From: Moniliella sp. 'wahieum'
Lineage: Eukaryota > Basidiomycota > Moniliellomycetes > Moniliellales > Moniliellaceae
Length of the DNA stretch: 64,000 nt
Assembly (NCBI GenBank): GCA_003971905.1
Contig: RSEE01000001.1
Coordinates: 310,001 to 374,000, forward strand
Reading direction: 5' to 3'
In this document: piece by piece, positions 31,764-43,079 of the stretch
Numbering within the stretch: the first letter of the stretch is position 1
Layout of the letters: each line of letters opens with the position of its first letter
Translations under genes and position numbers: made by a program
The notes under the pieces: model-generated
Databases searched by the model: none
Told to the model about the DNA's origin: nothing
The model's input: only the letters and a program-made list of their open reading frames with translations

Positions 31764-34700
31764 TTAACCGCCGACCTGCCACCCAGCTACCGCACCCAAC
31801 CCCGAAACACGCAGCACCATCCGATTCGTCCAGGCCCAAACCAGATCCTTGCACCCACTTCGCTTCACAGCTCGGGGAACCGGTTCGCCGCTGACCCTTC
31901 GTGGACGCTCCACGCAGCGTAGCTCGGTCCTGGCCCCATCCCGAACCGTGTCCCGAACCGGTTCGGTGGTCCAGTTGTTCCGGTCCCTCGTCATCGTCCG
32001 ACGAGTCTTCCTCCTCCTCGGGCGCTGGGGCCTGGCCAAACGCGCGGCCCGGCGCAGTTCCATCTCAGCCTCCAACCGAGCCAACTCCTGCTCCTCCTCA
32101 TCCAATTCCCCTCCAGCCCCAGCGCCGCTGGCACTGGTGGCACTGGTCGACCTCACCTCGGGACCCGGCGCAGGCGCAGGCACAGGCGCAGTACAGGCGC
32201 AGGTACAGGGGCCGACACCGGTGCCGTCGCCTCAGCTGCGGCTCCAGGGCCAGAGGGGGTTGACGCTGCCCCCTAGCCAACCGGGCCGCGCGGCGAGCCT
32301 GCATTTCCGCCTCGAGGCGCGCCAACTCGCGTTCCTCTTCGTCATCTTCCTGCTCCAGGGAGCCGGACGACGGAGCCGGCTCGGCGACCGCGACCGAGGC
32401 GGGGGGGGGATGGGACCCGATGCCGTAGGTGCGAAGGCAGGGGATGGCGCATCCGTCTCGGCCAAACGGGCAAACGGATTAGTCGAAGGCAAGTCCTTCG
32501 TCGGTTCGGCATTGCGACGAGCCGCGCGAGCGTCTTCGCGTTGTGGGCCAGCACAGCGGCGTCCGGCACATCACCGTCGGTTCGACGGGCGCGGCAAATG
32601 CCGAAGGTGGCTGCGACAGGCGGAGTGGCGGCGAAGGCAGACGGAGCAGCTGAAGGAGGCGCCGAGCAAACGCTGAAGGAGAAGAAAGCAGCAGGAGGAA
32701 CCGAAGCAGGAGCGGAAGCAGGGGCAGGGTCCGAAGGGGCCAATCCGAGGGCAGCCATCCGTTCGCGCACTTTCTTTTGCGCTTGTTCACGGAGCCATTG
32801 GCGCGCTCCGGGCCCGAGGGGGGCGGGGTAGACGTGCTGGCGATCGAGGCGGCACGCGAAGCGGGAGGGGACACGAACGTCGGGCGGCTTGCCGTCCACT
32901 GCTAGGCTCTCGCTTGGTCTCCGCCAGCTCCGAGTAGGACGCACTCCGTTCCGAAGGCGCCGAGTACTCCGATCGTCCCGATTCGGACGCCGGGCGGGAA
33001 TCGTACCGGTCGTACAAGCTCGTACGCTCCACGCGGTCCGAGCGGTCAAACCGCGAACCCGGCTGGTCTTTGGCGTTTCGCAAGTCTCGCTCGCGCGCTT
33101 CTTTGGTCTTGGATGCGGCTGTGCGCTCGCGTGTGCGCGCAAGCCGCTCCCGTACAAGGGGAGTTGCTGGTGGGCAACGCGAATCAGCTGTCGCTCCGTC
33201 TTGCGCCGTCGATCCGCAACTTGGGTATGCTCCTCGGGCGTAAGCTGACCCGAGGCTAACGCACGCTGGTCCGCCTCCACCGATTGCTCCAGCTCGCTCT
33301 TTTCGTGCTCGAGATGGCTCTCTTCACGCTCCAGTGCGTCGACTTCTTGTTGGTCCCCATCCCCTTCCTCGGGGATGGAAAAGGAGGTGGCAGAGGCGGT
33401 GGATGCACCAGAGCGGGTGTCGTCAACCAAGGCCTGCGTGCGCGCCCAGCTGGCTACGCAGGTCGTCCAGTTCCGAGTGGGGTTGCTGTCCCTTGAAGCG
33501 AACGGCAGAACGGTTAATGTGCGGGCGCAGAGCGATAGACGGGGGTCTGGTTCGCATCGTCGTTTTTGTACGCCGCTGCTTCGCCGACGACGCGCTGGCC
33601 AAAGGAGCGAGACGGGGGCTTGCCGTGCCGCCAGACGATCGAGCGAGCGGGTCTTGGTACAAGCTGTTTTCCGACCCCGCCGGTCCACTCCCGCTCCGGC
33701 CGGGCAGGGGCAGATTGATGCCGGTGGCGGCACGGACACTGGCGTCGCGCGTGAGCAGCTCCTTGAGAAAGTCGACGCTTTCGTTGAGGTCGCGTGACGA
33801 GCTGGGAACCATCTCCTTGGGAGCTCATCAGGAATGGGGTTTCCGTTGAGCGCGCGGTAAATGAGGCCCATGGCGACCTGGAACTCGGCAATGTTGAGCT
33901 TGCCGCGATTATCGGTATCGGCCAAGGTCCAGACCTGCATCAGTTCTTCGTTCGAAAGCCCCGACTGGCCAAACACTTCGCGTGCCAAGGAGCCATCGAG
34001 GAAGCCTCCGCTTGGGGTCCCAGGAGCGGAAGATGGCCTCGTAGCTCTTCTTCTCGTCACTGGCCAATTTGTACGACATGGCTTTCTTGGTACGTGGCGC
34101 CATCCCGGTCTTTGCGGGCCGAGCCGGCGCCGATGCGGCCAGCGCAGCTGCAAATGGTCCGGCTGCACTGCCCGCTGCTGAACATACCGGCTGCCGGCGC
34201 AGCCACCGACGCGGGCAAGAACTGCAGCGCCATCATCCGCATCCGCGGATCCATCGGGCCCATCATGCCCGTTTGCTGCGCCCCGAGGGGCATGCCAGTT
34301 TGCTGGGGCATCATGGGCATACCAGTCTGCTGGGGCATCATGGGCATACCAGTCTGCTGGGGCATCATGGCATGCCGGTCTGCTGGGGCATCATGGGCAT
34401 CCCGGTCTGCTGGGACATCATGGGCATCCCGGTTTGCTGTGAGCCGAGCCGGGCATGCCGGTCATCTGGGGGCCGAGCATGCCCTGCTGCGGGGCGGGCG
34501 GGCCATGCCCGTGCCCATGGCGGTGGACTGGGCCATGATGCCGGTGGGGGTGGGCTGGAGCGGCGGCATGAGGCGCTGGGCGGAGGGGCCGGCGGATAGG
34601 GCTGGGGCGCAAAGGGGGGCGCCGATGCGGCCGGGCACAGCGGTCTGCTGGGGGAGCGGGGCGGAGGGCATGGCGGTCATCTGCGGTTGGAGCGGCATGC

Positions 34701-34794
34701 CGGTCTGCTGTGGCTGCATGCCGCCGGGCGCAAAGCCGGTGATCTGCGGGGCCATCGAGGGCGGCGGCCACCCATTCGACGGCGGGCCGTACAT
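31764..34794 (-). CDS. pan1: PAN1-like actin-cytoskeleton regulatory / endocytic scaffold protein
   Basis: Endocytic coat protein activating Arp2/3. In order: MxPQQTGMP repeats (34265-34460 and upstream copies), fitting the Ark/Prk kinase target LxxQxTG; one EH domain (KKSYEAIFRSWDPK ... FLDGSLAREVFGQSGLSNEELM ... ADTDNRGKLNIAEFQVAM, about 34060-33850) best matching the second EH of Pan1, with the following NGNPIPDELP and DLNESVDFLKELL; coiled coil (EVDALEREESHLEHEKSELE, RRRKTERQLI); an Arg/Ser-rich part; an NPF motif (STNPFARL, about 32475); repeated LARLEAEMxxRRAAR helices; and an acidic EEEEDSSDDDE near the end. Many frameshifts. The first EH domain of typical Pan1 is not present upstream, where the HCCS gene lies. 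Start is the likely ATG at 34794; the C-terminal stop is approximate. Confidence 0.8.
34265..34460. repeat. 27-bp coding tandem repeat (MPQQTGMPM units)
   Basis: About six copies of a 27-bp unit with core GGGCATCATGGGCATACCAG on the plus strand. They encode, on the minus strand, the QQTG phosphorylation-site repeats of the PAN1-like protein. Confidence 0.85.
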
Positions 34795-34978
34795 GCTGGG
34801 AGGTGGTGGTGGTGGTGGGGGGGGGGTGGCTGCTTCGCTCGGCGCACAGCCCGGCGCCTCCCCAGCGTGGGCGGCCGCTCCACTGCCCCCGCGCTGCGGC
34901 CAGGGGCTGCGTCCGTACGTCAGCTGACCGCTGGCTCGTCGGGGATGGGCATTTGTCAGGACACGCCTGAAGCTTGAC

Positions 34979-35882
34979 AACGGCCGAGCCTTCTGCCCGT
35001 CCTTCTTCGTGCGCCGCCCAGCCCCGCGCCGAGCTGCCCCGTCGACGCCGACACCCGCTCCGCCTGGCTCGCCCTCCAGGCCCAGGCCCACGCGCGCCGA
35101 GGCGGCCCCAGCACCAGCGGCGATGCCTCTCGCGCCTCTCCTCCGCCCCCCCCCGCCCAGGCAAACGACAGCGCCGCGCCCCGCGTTCCTGGCGCTCCGT
35201 GGCATGACCCATCCCTCGTTCTCCTCCTCTTCCTCCTCTTCCTCCTCCGCTTCCCCTCCGCTTCCCATCCCAGCACCGGCTCCCCCACACCGATGTGGCC
35301 GCCCACCATGGCCTGTCTTTGGACCGAGAGGTCTCCTCCATCCCCCGCTCCCGCACCACCAACGTCGGCACGGGCGGCAGCCACGACATGGCGAACGCAG
35401 CCGGGGAGGAAGGCGAAAAGTGGGTCTACCCGTCCCCGGCACAGTTTTACGCTGCGCTCGCACGCAAACACAGCTCCAACCCAGCCGACGTGGCCGACAT
35501 GGACGTCGTCGTTCCCTTACACAACGCGGTGAACGAGCGCACCTGGGCCATGATCCGCGTTGGGAACAGAGTTCCACCCCAATGCATCTTGAAAGACGGG
35601 TTGAAACTCACCACGTTTGAGGGGAAACCCAGAGATGAGTTGGCGCGCTTGGTTCTCTACCCTTGTCGGGTACACGCCCCCCTTTGATCGGCACGACTGG
35701 ACTGTGGATCGTGCGGCAAGCCGGTACGCTACGTGATTGATTACTACACCGGTAAGCCCGCCGAGACGGGCGGGGTGTCCTTCTATCTCGATGTCCGTCC
35801 GGCCCCCAACGCAGCGGATAACCTCATGATGCGGTTTTGGCGGGCCGTACGCGGGACACCACCCAATAAGTTGACGGCTTGA
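34979..35882 (+). CDS. cyc3: holocytochrome c synthase (cytochrome c heme lyase)
   Basis: Mitochondrial intermembrane-space enzyme that attaches heme to cytochrome c. It has the heme-regulatory CPV motif (SCPVDADTRSAWLAL, about 35030), then [102 protein letters not shown] and MRFWRAV. The active-region His of FDRHDW is intact. It ends at TGA 35880-35882. Frame breaks at about 35270 and 35665. No ATG is found in frame between an upstream TGA (34976) and the CPV motif, so the first exon or start is unresolved. It is head-to-head with PAN1, whose start is within about 190 bp. Confidence 0.9.
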
Positions 35883-37049
35883 TCCTTGCTCTTTCTCCTT
35901 GCACCTACCTCCGCATGCATCACTGCTCATATTTCCTCATCTCCCTCTCTCCTCTTGCTTGCTTCTTGCCCATCCATTTTAGTCGCAGCCATCGATTCCT
36001 CTATACCGTTATGTCGCGCTTCCGGTCACTCCAGGCGCCCTAGATGAGCACTGAGTCGTCAGTCGTCTGCCCTGTTTCTTCCACGGTCCAAGGGAGAGAG
36101 ATCATGTATAACTGTACAGTTTGCCTCGGATCTCTTTGAATTCCCGGACATTCTCCTCCTAGCTTTGGATCTTCATTTTGCCTATGGCCTCAGCCGCGCT
36201 ACCACCGACATAAAGCACCCTCTCAACACGCGTAAGTGAGGGTACATGAGGAGGTCGCCCCCAATACCCCTCTAGCAAATCCCAGCTTTGACCGCGGTTC
36301 TGCCACGTTTATGCCTTGGCCAGGATGCGAGCATTGGACCGGCGCTTGGCCAGTACCACGTTCCAACAGGTTCTGGATTGACCAATGCTTGAGGATGGCC
36401 GAGACCTGCCTTATCGCGGCGTGCCAAGGTTCACTTTGGGACCTCAGGCCTCATTAACTCATTGCAGTAATTGGCTTGGCGTGAGAAGTCACTTCATTCT
36501 GGCTCCTCTCTCGGTTGGGTCATGGGCACCTCAATTACAGTGCAGGGGGAGCAAAGGTCAACTATAAGGCTGCTGGAACAATATATCTCTTTCCGTCGGT
36601 GGAACAGCTTTCAGGCTTATATGATTTCGAGGGCGCTTGCCCACCGTTTGGGTCGTCAGATGCATTTGCTGCTTGCAAAAAAGACAGGTCACGGTAGAAA
36701 AACAAGGCCACAGTCAACATGCCGCACCTTGTTCGTACCATGTCCAAACGTTCTTTGGTCCAGGTGGTCTGCGAAACATGAGAGGACACGTCATTAGAAG
36801 AATTATAAGAGAGCGAGGGCCAATGGGGGGCAAGGAAGGTCGGCGGGGGGGGGGGACGCGGTGCGCCAACCCTAACATGTGTCCACCTACAGTTAATTAC
36901 GGTAGGGTTGCAAGCTCCAACTGCCCGCCTACGCGTGTTTGAATTTATTGCGGTTCCATCACACTTTGCTGCGGGAGCTGCCCCCCTCATCGAACTGAGC
37001 CGAGCCGCGAGCAAACGTCGTCGCCCCCACCCGACGAACTGGAAACAAG
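35883..37049. other. intergenic, no gene recognised
   Basis: 1.2 kb between HCCS and RPL24. Open frames such as 36562-37080 (minus) and 36471-36797 (plus) have no recognisable features. A GGG-rich spot at 36848-36856 is notable only for its G run. The last 150 bp should hold the RPL24 promoter. Confidence 0.4.
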
Positions 37050-37621
37050 ATGAAGGTGGTATGCAGGAGCTATGGTGCAACTGCTCTGCCTCCCCTCCCC
37101 CCCGCGTGCGGGGAGAGGCGGGACGTAAGGCAACAGGCTAACCGTCGATCCAGGTTGAGACGGACTCGTTCTCGCTGCGCAAGGTCTACCCTAGCCGGGG
37201 CCGCCTCTTTGTCCGCTCGGGCGATGGCAAGGTGTACCGGTTCAACTCGCACAAGACCGAGCAGCTGTTCCTGCAGCGCAAGAACCCGCGTAAGATCGCC
37301 TGGACTGTGTACTTCCGCCGGATGCACAAGAAGGGCATTTCGGAGGAGGTGGCCAAGAAGCGCTCGCGCAAGACGGTCAAGCACCAGCGTGGCGTTTTGG
37401 TTCTCGTCGCTGGCTGACATTCAGGCCAAGCGCAACCAAAAGCCCGAGGTGCGCTCGGCGGCTCGGGACGCGGCCAAGTCTAAGTCGAAGGAGGAGAAGA
37501 AGGCTCGCGCTGAGGCTCGCAAGGAAGCCAAGAAGGCTGGCAACGCCGCTGCCCCCAAGATCTCGAAGCAGCAGATGAAGGTGCCGCCGGTGGCGTTGGC
37601 AAGAACTTCAAGAGCGTGTAA
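37050..37621 (+). CDS. rpl24: 60S ribosomal protein L24 (eL24)
   Basis: Cytosolic large-subunit protein. It is recognised by KVYPSRGRLFVRSGDGKVYR, FNSHKTEQLFLQRKNPRKIA, WTVYFRRMHKKGISEEVAKK, RSRKTVKHQRGV and SLADIQAKRNQKPEVR, with a Lys/Ala/Glu-rich tail ending KNFKSV. Exon 1 is only ATGAAG (37050-37055), or ATGAAGGTG if the better GTATGC donor is used. The acceptor CAG is at 37151-37153, so exon 2 starts GTTGAGACG and gives the expected MKVETDSF. Single-base frame breaks at about 37398 and 37588 fall in G/T runs. Length of about 155 residues is normal. An early intron is common in fungal ribosomal-protein genes. Confidence 0.95.
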
Positions 37622-38263
37622 ATCCTCTTTGCTCAGTTCTCTTTGGCTGAAAGGAGGATCTCCTCTACACGTTCCTTGAACTGGGATGATCCCTGTACTT
37701 GGACCTCTATGCCTGTGGATGGCTTTGGCATCTGCAACCTAAAACCATGCACCATGGCACTATGCTTTTTTCTTTTGTCTGCCTGTTATAGCTGAGTGCT
37801 TCTTTGGATCACCCCAGTTGGACCTCGTGTGCTGTGAACCATGAATGGCGGGAACAGTGGCTGGGATTAGTCCCATTCGTGAAGACGACCAAGGGGAGGC
37901 GTGGCTGACCGGATTGTCCTACGCGGGAGGCTAGTGTGTTAGCAATCGTCCAGAAATGGGGACAGACGCAAGGGGGGACAAAATGAACCGTTGGCCAAGA
38001 GGCATACTACTTTCAGTATTTCTTTTACTTCGCGGCCAATCCCTTCTCCACCCACAGCTTGCATCATCGGCATCATCGGTCGAGAAGATACAGTAGTCGT
38101 TCCCTTGTACTGGCAGAAACGTCGGGTTCAGCCCAACTTGAGCTCAGCCATCCCTTTCCTCTGGCGTCCTCCTCAACCATTCAGACCGCAACAGGAACGA
38201 ACAAGCACTGCAGTCCCTCTGCACCCCCCTCCATCTTTCTGCTCCTCTCCATCCCCCCACCTC
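37622..38263. other. intergenic RPL24 / NDUFAF6-like
   Basis: No gene recognised. The 5' half is RPL24 3' flank; the 3' half, with pyrimidine-rich sequence from 38140, is the probable leader of the next gene. Confidence 0.4.
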
Positions 38264-39326
38264 ATGTCCGCTGTTTCCCCAGCGAGTGCCCGTGCGGCCG
38301 TTCTCGGTGCCATCAAGAACGACGCTGTGGCCCAGTTATGTGCGCGTCTCTACCCCGCGCGGGTACGCGGGCACTACCTGAGCCTGCGCGCATTCGATGC
38401 CGAACTCAAATCGGTACGCAGCAGCGTATCCAACGAGTTGCTTGGGCGCATCAAATTGGCCTGGTGGCGGGACGCAATCCGCACCCTTTACGCCCAAGGT
38501 GCTCGTCCGCCCGCCCATCCCATCCTGATGGCGCTCCATGCTGCCGTGCATGACCCGACTGTCCGCGCCAACCCTGCGGGCGGGCTGCGCGAAGGCCATT
38601 TTCAATCCCTCATTGATGCCCGCGAAACCGACCTGGCTTCCCAGACCCCCGCCACTCTAGAGGAGATCGAGATGGCGGGGGAAGGCCGAAAGCCGAATGC
38701 TGTATCTTGCCCAGAGCCTGGTTGGCGTACCTTCCTACCCACTTCCGCGCCAAGATGTTGGCCCGGCCGAGGTTGTCCTCTCCCATCTTGGCAAAGCGAT
38801 GGGGATAGCACGTGTGCTGGCTGAGGCCCCCGGAGCAGCACTCGGCACCGCACGCGCAGCCAGCTTGGGCCTCCTTCCTGGCGCTACCCTTTCTGGCGGT
38901 GGGCTTCCGGCCCGTGTTCTTCTTCCCCTCGACCTGCTCGCTCAACATGGTGTGACTGAGAACGATATTTTGCGCTATTTCACCCCGCGCGGAAAGGAGC
39001 AGGCGGCGCTGCCCCCCGAGCGGTCAGCTAAGGTGCAAGAGGTGGTGTATGACATGGCGGTACGCGCTAATGATTACCTCCTCTCGGCTCGGTTGGCCTA
39101 CCAAAACGGGAAACCCGATCCGGATCCAGCCTCGCTTCTGGACGCACAGGGATGGAAACAGTTGCGCCCAGTGTTGGCCGAAACAGCTGGGGTTACTTCC
39201 TTCCTGGCCCGGTTACAGCGCGCCCAGTTCGACGTGCGCCACCCTTCCTTTCACCCGTCACGGGAAGCGGGCAACGTGGGGCTACCTCTGCGCGTGCTGT
39301 GGACTAGCTGGACCGGCCGATTCTAA
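38264..39326 (+). CDS. squalene/phytoene-synthase-fold protein, NDUFAF6-like (complex I assembly)
   Basis: Belongs to the isoprenyl-synthase-fold family that includes NDUFAF6 (C8orf38), a mitochondrial complex I assembly factor. Visible: FDAELKSVRSSVSNELLGRI, KLAWWRDAIRTLYAQGARPP, HPILMALHAAV, FQSLIDARETDLASQTPATL, ESRMLYLAQSLVG, LSHLGKAMGIARVL and VYDMAVRANDYLLSAR. The Asp pairs of true squalene synthases (DxxxD) are replaced (WWRDAI, DARETD), as in NDUFAF6. Start ATG 38264, stop TAA 39324-39326. One frame change near 38690 lies in a G run and rejoins conserved sequence; about 350 residues. It converges on eIF3i with 163 bp between stops. A mitochondrial role is inferred from the family. Confidence 0.85.
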
Positions 39327-39489
39327 GCTCAAACTAGCTAACACCCACCCACACACACAGACACACAAAATTGAGGCTACAGGTATTGCATTCGCAATCG
39401 TTTTCACGCGCGGGCTCCATAGTAATGAGGGTCAGGCCGCAAGGACCTGAGCAAAGCCTCAACACGAGATAGGGTACATGAGGGGTGAA

Positions 39490-40594
39490 TTACTGGTCCT
39501 CTGGCCCCAACTCAAACTCGTTGCCGTACAGCTTCTGAGTAAAGAAGGAAGGGTCGAACCAGTTGATCCGTACATAGCCATCCTCTCCCCCCGTAGCGAA
39601 GCACTTGCCAAACGGATGAATGGCAATCGTGTTTACCGGACCAAAGTGCCCAGCAAAGCGGCCACACTCCTCCTCAAAGACCTTGTGCCAGAAGCGCGTC
39701 TCAAAGTGGCCCTGGCTCGCCCCTGTTGTCGTCACGTCCATCGCGTCCTGACCACCACCGAGGATGATGTACGGCCGGGTGGGGTGCACCGCAGCCGAGT
39801 TCAACGGGGTCTCGGTGGAATAGGTTTTGATCGTGTCCAGCGTCCGCGCATCCAGCAGCTTCGCCACCTTGTCACGAGCCGAAGTAACAATGTACGTCTG
39901 GTCCGCGCTCAGCTGCACGTCCGTGATGGTCGAGCCAGGGTGCGGAGACACTGCCTTCTCTACCAAATCGTCAAACATGCCCGATTCGGGGGCTTGGCGG
40001 TCGTGCGGGATACGCGCCACTGTGCCATCCGCATGGGCTGTGATGATGGCCTCGTCCAGGGCCGCCCAGACAGCCTGGGTGGGCTTGACTTCGAGGCCGC
40101 GGAGCTCAATGGAACGCACGGGCTCGGTGGACTGCTTAGTGGGTTCAGCGCGGTTGATGTCGAATACCCGGATCACCGCAGGAATCGAGACACGCGCATC
40201 GGTAAACATGAGGATTTGCGAGTTGTCCGAGCTCCACGCCACCGAGCGCACTGCTGTCTGGAACGTCCATTGGAACAGCTCCTTGCCCGTCTGCACCTCC
40301 CACAGACGCATGGTGTTGTCGGCGGATCCGGTCACAAGGAACTTGGTCTCCGAATCGACGTCCACCCGCCACACCGCACCGTTGTGGCCATCGTAGGTGC
40401 CGATGCGCTCGCCGTTGTGGCTAAAGACACAGTTGACGACCTTGTCACGCGAGGAGGTGAAGAAGATGTCGCCCTCCTTGTTGAACTGAATGTGGTTCAG
40501 CGGCCGCTCGTGTCCGTGGAAGAGAATGGGGCGCTTGGGAAGGGTCAGCAGGAGGCGCGGCAGGAGCAACGAGGCAGGATGGGGAACGTACCAT
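39490..40594 (-). CDS. tif34: eukaryotic translation initiation factor 3 subunit I (WD40 protein)
   Basis: Seven-bladed WD40 subunit of eIF3. The sequence opens RPILFHGHERPLNHIQF and includes TSSRDKVVNC, GTYDGHNGAVWRVDVD, LVTGSADNTMRLWEV, TGKELFQWTFQTAVRSVAWS, DVQLSADQTYIVTSARDKVA, ETPLNSAAVHPTRPYIILGG and the C-terminal HFGPVNTIAIHPFGKCFATG with GEDGYVRI. It ends in ELGPEDQ and TAA at 39490. The body is a single open frame, one of the few intact genes here. The start codon stands alone as exon 1 (40592-40594): ATG is directly followed by GTACGT, and a 58-bp intron (40534-40591) with CTGAC branch and AAG acceptor leads to CGCCCCATT. This gives M-RPI, the family N-terminus. Confidence 0.95.
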
Positions 40595-41427
40595 GGCGAT
40601 GTGTGGTGGGAGAAAGGCGGGCAGCAGTGGGGCGGCGTTGGCCAGCGGACGAAAAAACTCGGAAAAGGAGGCCGAGGCAGAGCGGCAGTGTTGCCGCCTG
40701 CGAAGATCCGCCCTAATTCCGCGCCTGCCTCGCGGCTTGCGCAGCCAGGAGCCAGGCCTTTGTGTGCGGGGTGTGCCGCGTGTCCATTCCGGCACCCAAG
40801 GGGGTGTGGATGGTGACGATGATGCCGACGCCGATGGATACGCTGCCCGGCTGAAGACACCAGCATGCCCCCCACCGGCGGCAAAACGGATCCAGGGCAT
40901 CATGAGAAAACTGACCGGGAGAAGAAGCGCAGCGACATGCACTTTGGCCTGTTGCACAGCGTGTCGGGCCGGTGACCTGTTTTGGCTGCAGCTTTTCTCA
41001 CATCCCAAGCCCCGTGCGTGTAGCACACAACATGCAGAAAGAGGACGATGGCATTGCTGTACATGGCGAGTGGCGGATCCCATGATCTGGTACAGCAGCG
41101 ACAATTCTTGTGCACTGCACGTGCGGCCACGAGTCGGATGGAGCACAACGCACTGCTGCTGGACCATTGAAGCGGGAGGGGGGAGGGAGGGGCGCAAGAA
41201 TGCACCAAGGCACGCAGCCAGTGCCTGGGCAAAGCGGACGAATCGTACTGGCGACCCGTACCGGCGAGCAACGTTGATGGCAAAATGGGTAACTGCGACC
41301 ATCAGAATATGACCCTCTGACCCATCGGACCAAAGACTCTTCTCTATAGCAGCGGTGCTCGCCTACACCACCACCTTCGGGATCATTGAATCTAGATCAT
41401 ATTCATCGCCAGTAGCAACTAAACACT
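40595..41427. other. intergenic, eIF3i promoter side
   Basis: Long frames on both strands overlap here, but none has a recognisable domain. The first about 250 bp are probably the eIF3i leader and promoter. Confidence 0.4.
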
Positions 41428-42454
41428 TCAATGGTCAAAGGAATCGTCCGTATGTACATGGCAGGCCGCCCACAACCAAGCCACCAACTTTCCTTTGTTC
41501 GTTTTGCCAAGAGGACGGAGTACAGCTTTCATGCTACAGGCCGAAAATTGTGGGTTGGCCATGGTGAACCCTCCATCCGTAAAGATCGTCTGAGCCGTTG
41601 TGTATCGTGCTCCCAGCGATGCCAAGAAGCCCACCGTCGCCGCTACTTCCGATGGCCGGCCGGGCCGAGGCACAAACAGACCTTTCTTGGGCAACCGCTC
41701 CACCTCCTTGGGATCAATCTCCGTCTGCGGTGTAGCAATCAAGCCAGGTGCCACGCCATTGACCGTCACCCCACGGGGCCCCAGCTCCCCAGCCAAATAA
41801 ACTGTTAAGCCGCGCAACGCGTGCTTGGCGCACGTGTAGATTGAGCTGTTGGGCAGCGGTGTCAGCCCATGTACCGAGTTGGTCATAATGATCCGACCCT
41901 TGCCCCATTGGGACGTGTAAAAGTTGGCCTCGAGGTCCGGGGAGCCCTCCATATCCTGCGTCCAAGGTTGCGGCGGGGCCTGTTTTCAAATTGCTTGGCT
42001 GCCAAAACGAAAGCAACACGGGGGCATCGAAGTTGACTGCCATGCCCTGTGAAACTTGTCCAGCAGCGCATCCACCGCTTCTTGCTCCCCTTCCGTCTGG
42101 CTGCCTTTAGCATCCGTCTCGCCCAACCGCATAAACGGCGTTGGAGCAAACGCGCCCCAGCCGGCATTGTTGCACAACACGTCCAGTCGGCCAAACCGCG
42201 CAACGTGTGCACTCAACAGCCGGGGCGCTGCCACAGCCGGGACGGCAAACTCGGTAACAAAGATTTCGGCTTGCACACCATACACTGTTTCTAGCTGCTC
42301 CTTGAGCTCTTCCACCGTCGTTCGCGCTTCCCCCGGCCGCACCGTTAAGCCCACATCGAACCCCTGCGCGCCCAGCTGACGCGCAATCGCCACACCGATC
42401 CCGCTGCTCGACCCGGTTACCAGCGCGGTACGGCGCACCACCCTCTGGAGGCAT
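41428..42454 (-). CDS. short-chain dehydrogenase/reductase (classical SDR)
   Basis: NAD(P)-dependent oxidoreductase. Rossmann motif TGSSSGIG follows RRTALV; NNAGW, the catalytic Ser in MTNSVHG, and Tyr-x3-Lys in SIYTCAKHALRGL are present, then GVTVNGVAPGLIATP and FLASLGARYTTAQTIFTDGG typical of the 3-oxoacyl reductase/glucose-dehydrogenase group. The best start is ATG 42454 (MPPE..., one base short of the SDR frame); TGA at 41428-41430 gives an unusual about 35-residue tail beyond the usual end. At least two frame breaks (about 42440, 42040-41950). Substrate cannot be told from sequence. Confidence 0.85.
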
Positions 42455-42784
42455 GGGGGCTCGAAGTGAAGTCTGCCGTTGACACATTCTTGGTTGGAGA
42501 TGATTGGAAAAGCCAAAGCCGATGGTCGGATGCAAGGAACAAGGTGGTTGGAGGGTTGCGAGGCAGATGGCTGTGGGCTTTTATTTGCTCGTTATATCAT
42601 CTGATGAATCTGACGCGTGCTGGGACTGAAGTGGTATGGTACGTGTTACCGTTGCTCTTCCCACGGTGAAATCGGCGGAGGGTCTGGGCGGTCATGTGCA
42701 GATGAGCTGCATGACAATCTATATGATCAGTTCGTTCCCCCGGTGCTGGCGGTTGGGGGAGAGGCCCTTGGACCTTTGGAGCGA

Positions 42785-42805
42785 GTTAAACGTTAAACGT
42801 TAAGG
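42785..42805. repeat. heptad chain, GTTAAAC x2 + GTTAAGG
   Basis: Three 7-bp units; AACGTT and GTTAA cores. Confidence 0.8.
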
Positions 42806-42981
42806 CTGCAGTAGGCAACACAGGGAGGTTCGTGCGCCCACCCCGCGATGCGCCAGGATGCATTTCGACAGTGTGGTCGGCTTTTGCCCGCTTTGGCGGG
42901 ACATGGATGGATGACCTGGCGACGAGGCAACGCGTGATGATCGATGACGGTGCGGACTAGTGTGGTGGCGTCACTGTGACA

Positions 42982-43079
42982 GGTACTGAGTACACTGAGT
43001 ACTCACTCAGACGAGTACCTAGTGTAGTACTGAGTGGCTGAGGGTCTCAAGAGACTTGAGAGCTTGCGAGCCTGAGGCC
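42982..43079. repeat. 14-unit drifting heptad chain, GAGTAC to TGAGGCC
   Basis: 98 bp readable as 14 heptads, from GGTACTG and AGTACAC through TCACTCA, GTAGTAC, TCTCAAG and AGAGCTT to TGAGGCC. AGTACT, GAGCTC-like and AGGCCT cores succeed each other. Confidence 0.6.

Noticed and set aside
39478..40716. 412-codon plus-strand open frame
   Set aside because: It is the exact antisense shadow of the intact eIF3i coding sequence.
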